Positions 1 through 5,083 of a DNA stretch of 7,873 nucleotides are shown one piece after another. A program made the translations under genes and the position numbers. The notes under the pieces are model-generated. The model worked only from the letters and a program-made list of their open reading frames with translations, did not search any database and was not told the DNA's origin. The DNA is from Methanomassiliicoccaceae archaeon (GTDB lineage: Archaea > Thermoplasmatota > Thermoplasmata > Methanomassiliicoccales > Methanomethylophilaceae), in the NCBI GenBank assembly GCA_009776625.1, contig WRNL01000072.1:1-7873 (forward strand), read 5' to 3'. Each line of letters opens with the position of its first letter. The first letter of the stretch is position 1.

Positions 1-2
1 AC

Positions 3-932
3 CGCTTCACCGGGTGGCTGTACGACCTCTCCGGCGACGCGTCGCCCGAGACGCTGACGATGGACGCCGCCAAGTCGGCCGGCACGGCATTCGCCCGCGC
101 CGGCGGCGGCGGCGGCACCGGCAGCACCTTCTACATCACCGCGACGGCCGGCACAGGCACAACCGTGTCCCCCTCCGGCGTGGTGGGCGTGACTCAGGGC
201 ACGAACCAGACCTTCGTGTTCGCGGCATCGGACGGCTATGCCGTGTCCGCCGTGCTGGTGGACGGGAGGCCGCTCCCGCAGGACGATCTCGACAGGGGCT
301 ACTACACCTTCAGGAACGTGGGCATGAACCACTCCATCGAGGTGAGGGGAGCCGTCTCCAACATCACGCTGGAGGTCCGCGTGACCGGAGGGTCCGGGCA
401 TGCCGACTACAGCGCGACGGGGAGGGCGCCCGGCACGTACACCGTGCCGATAACCCTGTCTGACCACTCCTTCGTCACCCTGACGGCGTTCGCCGACGAC
501 GGCTACCGCTTCAAGGAGTGGAGGGCAGACGGCGTGGGGTACACAACCGAGTCCGTGTCCTTCAGCGACATCAGGGAGTCCCTGCGCGTGGACCTCGTCT
601 TCGAGAAGGACTCGTCCTCCTCGTTCGGCGACCTTTTGCTGTGGATAGCGGCGGCGATAGCCCTGCTGGCCGTGGCTGGCCTCCTGATATGGTTCCTCTT
701 CTTCTACAGGAGGTCCTACGACGTCATCAAGGTCCAGTCATCCGCCAACATAATCGGCAAGGACAGGGTCCGCAGGAGGACGGCGTACGAGTTCACCGTC
801 GACGGCTCCGGCAATGTCTCGTACCGCGTCGGCGAGGACGGGGAGTGGAAGCCCCTGTCAGCCGGCGAGGACGGCGGCTACACCGTACCGAGGGGCGACG
901 TGACGGACACCCTGACGATAGAGGTGCGCTGA
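3..932 (+). CDS. Membrane-anchored surface protein with InlB B-type repeats (3' part; start lies left of the window)
   Basis: The frame is open to the left edge, so the first Met at 60 is internal. About 309 residues are visible. The opening residues (FTGWLYDLSGDASPETLTMD) match the end of an InlB B-repeat, a beta-grasp-like unit common in bacterial and methanogen adhesin-like proteins. A Gly-rich linker (about nt 98-125) and two further beta-rich segments follow; the second ends in a 'DDGYRFKEWRADG' signature typical of these repeats. A single strongly hydrophobic helix (nt 633-704) followed by Arg-Arg predicts an extracellular N-terminal part and a cytoplasmic tail of about 73 residues. The tail is basic at first, then Gly/Asp-rich and apparently beta. 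The protein is probably an adhesin-like or surface-sensing protein; its ligand cannot be read from the sequence. It converges on the chaperone operon and is probably functionally unrelated. Confidence is high for a surface protein and low for a specific role. Confidence 0.8.
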   Translation, partial: RFTGWLYDLSGDASPETLTMDAAKSAGTAFARAGGGGGTGSTFYITATAGTGTTVSPSGVVGVTQGTNQTFVFAASDGYAVSAVLVDGRPLPQDDLDRGYYTFRNVGMNHSIEVRGAVSNITLEVRVTGGSGHADYSATGRAPGTYTVPITLSDHSFVTLTAFADDGYRFKEWRADGVGYTTESVSFSDIRESLRVDLVFEKDSSSSFGDLLLWIAAAIALLAVAGLLIWFLFFYRRSYDVIKVQSSANIIGKDRVRRRTAYEFTVDGSGNVSYRVGEDGEWKPLSAGEDGGYTVPRGDVTDTLTIEVR

Positions 933-950
933 GCAGGCAAACCCCTTATC

Positions 951-1000
951 TTTTTTTCCAAACCAAAAAGGGGCGTATGCCCCAATCTTTTTCTTCCCCT
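951..1000 (+). terminator. Terminator of the surface-protein gene
   Basis: A run of seven T (951-957) lies 18 nt after the TGA stop. A perfect hairpin follows: GGGGC (970-974), loop GTAT, GCCCC (979-983), with a T-rich stretch (988-995 and beyond). Archaeal termination relies mainly on T-runs, so either run could act. The complementary strand also has T-runs after the hairpin (opposite 965-969), so it may stop transcription arriving from the minus-strand operon as well. Confidence 0.65.
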
Positions 1001-1026
1001 TGTTTTGTGTCGTTTCACCTGTCCGT

Positions 1027-1167
1027 ATGCGCAACATGAAACTGGATCCGGGCTTACAGCGTGTGAATACTCCATGTCCGTTTAGGGTCAAGACCATATG
1101 CCTGCTGGGCGACTGTAATGTGGGAGAGGATTCAGCCAGAGCCAGTTTTGCCACGTACCCAAGATGA
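1027..1167 (+). pseudogene. Possible relic of a small Ras/Rab-like GTPase (P-loop end only)
   Basis: A 46-codon frame starts MRNMKL, and at nt 1087-1134 reads VKTICLLGDCNVGEDS. This resembles the first strand and P-loop of archaeal and eukaryotic small GTPases (typical form K-ICLLGD-x-x-VGKTS). The key Walker A Lys and the following Thr are replaced by Glu and Asp, and a TGA stop follows 11 codons later. No G3 (DxxG) or G4 (NKxD) motif appears downstream in any frame. There is no clear ribosome-binding site. If the resemblance is real, the gene is dead and truncated. It may equally be a chance match over about ten residues. It lies between two terminators, which suits a remnant of a former separate gene. 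Confidence 0.22.
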
Positions 1168-1176
1168 CCCAAATGG

Positions 1177-1185
1177 TTTAAGTAT
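1177..1185 (+). promoter_or_regulatory. Weak archaeal TATA-like box
   Basis: TTTAAGTAT preceded by an A-rich AAATGG resembles a BRE/TATA pair as seen in Thermoplasmata. The expected transcription start near 1205-1212 leads into no recognisable gene, so it could serve a small RNA, be a relic, or be chance. Confidence 0.2.
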
Positions 1186-1404
1186 CATAGAAACAACAGG
1201 ATATGGAGCATCGTGGAGGACACAGATTGGGGTATACCGGTCGGTACCACGCATCTTCTCTCATATTTTTTATAGCGTTGTTATGCCAGAGCGGCGAGGT
1301 TCCTCTGCCAGCGGATGATCGGGGGATCATGCCCAAGCATCAAACCCAAGGCGTGATGGCGATATGCGTCAACAGACACGGCCGACGCTCATCACTGTAC
1401 GGGC

Positions 1405-1434
1405 AAAAAAATGAAAGGAAGGGGCTTGCGCCCC
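1405..1434 (-). terminator. Terminator of the chaperone operon
   Basis: Read on the minus strand, a perfect 5-bp stem GGGGC/GCCCC (1434-1430 with 1425-1421) is closed by a GCAA loop, a stable GNRA tetraloop. It begins 2 nt after the Hsp70 stop codon. A pyrimidine-rich stretch and a run of seven T (opposite 1411-1405) follow. This is a strong end point for the four-gene minus-strand transcript. Confidence 0.7.
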
Positions 1435-1436
1435 GT

Positions 1437-3020
1437 TTAATCGTTCGCCTTCGTGACCTTCTCCATCAGCCCCTGGGAGTCCTTGATCTCCGAGTCCGAC
1501 ATCTGGAGCTTGTTCTGCAGCTGGTACTCCGCGTGTATGCTCATGCAGTCCACGTGGGAGACCAGTATGCCCTCGTCCGTCGCGACGAACTTGACGGTTA
1601 TGGGGGTGTTCCTGGTCACGCCCTCGGGGAGGTCCATCTCGAACTCGCCCACGCTGTACCCGTCGATGACCTCTATCCTCTTCCCCCCGTCGTTGTTGAC
1701 GGCGGAGTTCTCGTAGATCTCCACCTTTATGGAGGTCTGGCCGTCCTCGATGGGGAAGTAGGTCCTCGTGTTGACGATCGGGAGCTTCTCGTTCCTGAAG
1801 ATGATGTTGGACACCATCTCCTTGTCGTCGTACATCGCCTTGATCCCGAAGGACTTGCTCAGGACGTTGTGGACGGTGATCTCGCCCTCCTGGGGGACGT
1901 ACTCCTGGCCGGAGGCGACCGCCGCGGCGAACTCCTCAGCGCCGGCCCAGTTGTGGGCGCTGGCGAATATGGCCGCCCCCTTGGCTATGGACTGGTCCGG
2001 GTCGAACACCCTGACGTTGGCGTCGGGGTACTTCTGGGATATCCCGTTCTTCACCTGGGGCATCCTCGACGACCCGCCGACGAGTATGACGTCGTCTATG
2101 TCGGATATGCTGAAGCCCTTCGACGCCAGCCCCCTCTCGATTATGTCGAGGGTGGTCTGCATGAGGGGCGCGGTGGCGGCCTCGAACTCCGCCCTTGTTA
2201 TGGTGTAGACTGCCTTCTTCCCGCCCACGGTGAGCGTGCCCTTGGTGGACTCGGCGGTGGACAGCCTCTTCTTGATGGTCTCGGAGTCGAGGATCAGCGA
2301 CTGCTTCACGTCGTCGTCGTCCTCCAGCTCGGCCTCCCCGATGTCGTTCTCCTCGCACACCTTCTGCTTGATGATCTTGGTCAGAGCCTGGTCCCAGTCC
2401 TTGCCGCCGAGCAGCCTCTCGCCGTCGGTCGCCACCGCTGTGAACGCGCTCCCCTCGATGTCGAGGATGGTCACGTCGAACGTCCCGCCGCCGAGGTCGT
2501 AGACCATCACCCTCTTCCTACCCTCGCCGCCGGCGCCGAACCCGAAGGATATCGCCGCCGCCGTGGGCTCGTTGATTATGGTCACGTCCTCGAGGCCCGC
2601 CACCTTCCCTGCGGTCTTCGTGGCGTCCCTCTCGGTCTGGCCGAAGTACGCCGGGCAGGTTATCACCGCCTTCCTGACCTCCACGCCGTGGTTGTCGTTG
2701 AAGTCGTTGATCATCTTCCTTAGTATGGCCGCCGACAGCGTTATGGGGGTGTACCTGTCCCCGTCCACGTCGACCTCGTAGTCGGTGCCTATCTGCCTCT
2801 TGATGGCGGTGACCACCCTCTCGAGGGGGTACATTATCGCCATGTCCTTCGCAGGGGACCCGACGATTATCTCGCCGTTCTCGTTGAACAGGATGACCGA
2901 CGGCGTCGTGTCCTCCTGCTCGAAGTTCTTCTCGACGACGGGGTCGCCCTCGTCGTCTATGAACGCCAGGCACGAGTAGGTCGTGCCCAGGTCAATCCCG
3001 ATCATATATTCGTTGCTCAT
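1437..3020 (-). CDS. Short, lidless Hsp70 (DnaK-family) chaperone
   Basis: This 527-residue Hsp70 has the ATPase domain and the beta-sandwich substrate domain. Phosphate-1 motif is GIDLGTTYS (8-16) and phosphate-2 motif is YDLGGGTFD (174-182). Connect-1 and the NEPTAAA loop lie near 139-156, and VGGSSRMP (314-321) is the adenosine motif. Catalytic residues equivalent to E. coli DnaK D8, K70, E171, D194 and T199 are all present (D10, K74, E151, D175, T180), so it should bind and hydrolyse ATP. The linker, normally DVLLLD, is replaced here by a stretch around ITVHNVLSKSFGI (381-393). The substrate domain runs to about 505, and only about 22 residues remain, so the alpha-helical lid of standard DnaK (about 638 residues) is missing. 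An acidic run EAELEDDDD (229-237) sits in the ATPase domain. The start is set by AAGGAG ten nt upstream (3036-3031) and an ATGA overlap with the GrpE-like gene. It is likely a specialised rather than housekeeping Hsp70, acting with the upstream genes. Confidence 0.93.
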   Translation of the reverse strand: MSNEYMIGIDLGTTYSCLAFIDDEGDPVVEKNFEQEDTTPSVILFNENGEIIVGSPAKDMAIMYPLERVVTAIKRQIGTDYEVDVDGDRYTPITLSAAILRKMINDFNDNHGVEVRKAVITCPAYFGQTERDATKTAGKVAGLEDVTIINEPTAAAISFGFGAGGEGRKRVMVYDLGGGTFDVTILDIEGSAFTAVATDGERLLGGKDWDQALTKIIKQKVCEENDIGEAELEDDDDVKQSLILDSETIKKRLSTAESTKGTLTVGGKKAVYTITRAEFEAATAPLMQTTLDIIERGLASKGFSISDIDDVILVGGSSRMPQVKNGISQKYPDANVRVFDPDQSIAKGAAIFASAHNWAGAEEFAAAVASGQEYVPQEGEITVHNVLSKSFGIKAMYDDKEMVSNIIFRNEKLPIVNTRTYFPIEDGQTSIKVEIYENSAVNNDGGKRIEVIDGYSVGEFEMDLPEGVTRNTPITVKFVATDEGILVSHVDCMSIHAEYQLQNKLQMSDSEIKDSQGLMEKVTKAND

Positions 3021-3814
3021 TTCTCCTCATCTCCTTCTGTCATCCTGTTCTCAGAATACCTGTATATCTTCACCTTCTCCTTTAAGAGGACGCGCCCCTG
3101 GTACACGTACCCGTCGGACACCCTCTCCGCTATCGTGCCGTTCATCGACTCGTCGCCGGCTGGCACCACCCCGACGATCCTCTGGTGTATCGTGTTCAGC
3201 CTGTCGAACCTGCTCGGCCCGATCTCCACGCCGCAGTCGACGAGGATGTTCTCCATGTCGACCCCGTACGCCTCGAAGGAGCCCAGTATGTCCTTCGGCG
3301 AGAAGCTGTCCAGCTTGTCCCTCATCCCGGCGCAGAGCTTGAAGAAGTCTTCCCTCATCAGGGAGAGCTGCTCCAGCATGCCGACGAACTTCCTGTTCGC
3401 CAGCTCCGCGTCCCTCTTGTTGACGGCGGCCGAGTACTCCCTCAGCTGCTCCTTGGTGGTTGCGTACCTGTCCATGCCTGCCGCCAGGCCGGCGACCATC
3501 GCCCTCAGCTCCGCGACCTCCGCCTCCAGGCGGCCCGTGTCCGCCATGTACGGCGGCGCCTCGTACGCGCCCGCATGCTGCGGGGGGTCGGCGTACGCCT
3601 GGGCGTCCGCCGCCTCCGCCACGATGTCCTCTATGAGGACGTCGTCGGGCGCCTCCTCGTCAGGGCGGCCCGCCGCTATCTCGATCTCCACTTCCATGCG
3701 CTCGTCCTCCTCTTCCTCCGGTATGTCCCATTCCTCCTCCCCGCCCTCGATGGACCCGGTGACGAGGAAGTTCTTCAGCCTGCCGGTCCTGCTCGGCCTC
3801 TTTTTCTCTGTCAT
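3017..3814 (-). CDS. GrpE-like nucleotide exchange factor with a long acidic N-terminus
   Basis: This 265-residue protein probably exchanges ADP for ATP on the Hsp70 encoded directly after it. Residues 20-90 are acidic, Pro/Ala-rich and probably disordered. A heptad-like, charge-rich helix spans about 93-160 and corresponds to the GrpE dimerising coiled coil. The C-terminal part (about 205-252) matches the GrpE beta-wing: a VGVVP-type stretch, then TIAERVSDGYVYQGRVLLKE, equivalent to the family's conserved 'GY...rVLrpA.VkV' ending. The start is supported by GGAGG ten nt upstream (3829-3825) and by the ATGA overlap with the GTPase gene; its own stop overlaps the Hsp70 start in the same way, so translation of the three genes is probably coupled. 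At this length and with this acidic tail it is larger than typical GrpE (about 200 residues). The family call rests mainly on the C-terminal motif plus position. Confidence 0.78.
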   Translation of the reverse strand: MTEKKRPSRTGRLKNFLVTGSIEGGEEEWDIPEEEEDERMEVEIEIAAGRPDEEAPDDVLIEDIVAEAADAQAYADPPQHAGAYEAPPYMADTGRLEAEVAELRAMVAGLAAGMDRYATTKEQLREYSAAVNKRDAELANRKFVGMLEQLSLMREDFFKLCAGMRDKLDSFSPKDILGSFEAYGVDMENILVDCGVEIGPSRFDRLNTIHQRIVGVVPAGDESMNGTIAERVSDGYVYQGRVLLKEKVKIYRYSENRMTEGDEEK

Positions 3815-5079
3815 CTCATCTTATCCTCCAGGCTCTCGCAGTTGAGGAGCCAAATGAACGGGTCTTCCACGCGCATTGGGGATATACCCCGCGTGAGCAC
3901 GCTCCCGGTGGGGTTGCTCCCGAGCGCCGACACTGCGAAATACGAATGCTCCTTGAACTCCTTGACGGTCTGCACGAAGGCGGTGGACACCGCCCTGCGC
4001 ATGTACTCCTCGATCTCCGCGCTTATCTGCTCGAAGTTCGTCCTGTCGTACTTCCCCTTCTCCCTGTCTATGTTGAGGGAAGAGCTCATCCCGAACAGCA
4101 CGCTGCTCTCCTCGTCGTTCTCGGGGACCTTCATCAGCACGTCCGCCTTCGTGAGCACGACCGCCAGGGGGATGGGGACGGGGTCCCTCATCCTCAGCGA
4201 GTTGTTCGTCTTTATTATGTTGGCGATGTCCGAGAGCATGTTCGCCACGTTGACCCCGACGGGGGGCTTGTTGTCCATGCGTATCCTCGTGTTTATGTAG
4301 GGGATCTGCAACGGGTCCACCAGGAACACTATCCCCGACGCCCTCGATATGAACGAGTTGAGGTTGAGGCCCATTATCTTCCCCGTGGAGTCGAGGTCCT
4401 CCCCCGCAGTGTCGAAGAACGCCAGGGTGTACACCCGCGGCGAGTCGCCCTTGAAGAACTTTAGGTAGTATATCATCGGCTCCCTCGACTCCCTGCTCTC
4501 CTCGAACGACACCGTGGGGGCGAGCTTCCTGCCCTCCTCGTATAAGCGTTTGTAGTACATCTCCCTGTACTTCAGGGTGGTGCGGTCGGTGGCGGAGCTC
4601 ATTATGGCGTTGAACTCCTTGGAGAACGAGTTCTTCAGCTGGTCGATCAGCACCGCTATGTAGTGGCTCTTGCCGACGCCCTTGGGGCCGAGCACAACGA
4701 ACACCGTGCTCCCCTCCTCCTCCGCCCCCTGCGGTATGGGGTTGTGGCAGCCAGGGCAGAGCCTCTTGTAGACGTGCTTCTTGCACACGTCGCAGGTCCC
4801 CGACGAGTCCCGTATGATGTGGTACTTCGTCGTGACCGGGGACGGCCCCCCGGGGTCCTTGCCGAGGAAGACCGAGTTCTCTATGTCGATCTCCTCCTCC
4901 ATGTTCTTGGACCTGAACTTGCGGGCGCCCTTCTCGTCCAGCTGCCTGATGAACATCTTCGTGCATGCCGGGTTGGTGCACTGGTAGTGGATGTTCTTCA
5001 GGTCCACCGAGCCGAAGCAGAAGGGGCATGTGTACGTCGCCGCCGATGGCGCCTGTGGCTGCTCTATTCTCTTTGCCAT
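3811..5079 (-). CDS. P-loop GTPase with two N-terminal zinc ribbons
   Basis: This 422-residue protein is probably cytoplasmic. Two zinc-binding knuckle pairs precede the GTPase domain: C18/C21 with C34/C39, and C96/C99 with C108/C111. The GTPase motifs are in the correct order: Walker A GPKGVGKS (131-138), G3 DTAG (223-226), G4 TKAD (310-313, a variant of NKxD) and G5 SAL (384-386). Hydrophobic strands precede each motif (for example VFVVL before the P-loop and LAVVL before TKAD). The region between P-loop and G3 is long (about 85 residues), and an inserted segment of about 65 residues lies between G4 and G5. This architecture recalls the TRAFAC-type GTPases of prokaryotic signalling and conflict operons (for example 'double-GTPase' families), but I cannot assign the exact family. 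The zinc ribbons probably bind a partner protein or nucleic acid. The start is supported by AAGGAG ten nt upstream and a 4-nt gap from the previous stop. Its place beside GrpE and Hsp70 suggests it works with that chaperone. Confidence 0.85.
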   Translation of the reverse strand: MAKRIEQPQAPSAATYTCPFCFGSVDLKNIHYQCTNPACTKMFIRQLDEKGARKFRSKNMEEEIDIENSVFLGKDPGGPSPVTTKYHIIRDSSGTCDVCKKHVYKRLCPGCHNPIPQGAEEEGSTVFVVLGPKGVGKSHYIAVLIDQLKNSFSKEFNAIMSSATDRTTLKYREMYYKRLYEEGRKLAPTVSFEESRESREPMIYYLKFFKGDSPRVYTLAFFDTAGEDLDSTGKIMGLNLNSFISRASGIVFLVDPLQIPYINTRIRMDNKPPVGVNVANMLSDIANIIKTNNSLRMRDPVPIPLAVVLTKADVLMKVPENDEESSVLFGMSSSLNIDREKGKYDRTNFEQISAEIEEYMRRAVSTAFVQTVKEFKEHSYFAVSALGSNPTGSVLTRGISPMRVEDPFIWLLNCESLEDKMR

Positions 5080-5083
5080 GGTA

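Larger units (their letters stand above)
933..1436. other. Convergent intergenic region of about 500 bases with no convincing gene
   Basis: This stretch separates the 3' ends of two convergent transcription units and has a terminator at each end. The interior (about 1000-1400) is visibly richer in A/T than the flanking genes. It is broken by stops in every frame except for short reading frames or shadows that run on into neighbouring genes. Weak plus-strand TATA-like boxes lie at 1177-1185 (TTTAAGTAT) and 1266-1274 (TTTTTTATA), with no clear gene behind them. Small inverted repeats occur at 1235-1246 and 1315-1330. The region is long for a convergent gap, so decayed sequence or a small RNA is possible. 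I see no tRNA or CRISPR array here, and no complete insertion sequence. Confidence 0.6.

Noticed and set aside
858..1172. Minus-strand open frame of about 104 codons across the intergenic region
   Set aside because: It runs through the terminator hairpin and into the 3' end of the surface-protein gene, with no recognisable product.
1235..1246. TACCGGTCGGTA palindrome as an operator
   Set aside because: The arms are only 5 bp and the site is not in front of any gene, so chance is as likely.
1389..1395. Perfect C-box (GTGATGA, minus strand) suggesting a C/D-box guide RNA
   Set aside because: No CTGA D-box occurs within a plausible distance downstream and no terminal stem is seen.
1203..2723. 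Long plus-strand open frame of about 506 codons
   Set aside because: It is antisense to the Hsp70 gene, its product is a Leu/Val/Asp/Gly-rich low-similarity sequence, and GC-rich coding DNA routinely leaves such open shadow frames.
3185..4300. Long plus-strand open frame of about 371 codons
   Set aside because: It lies antisense to the GrpE-like and GTPase genes, both supported by motifs, and has no recognisable domain.
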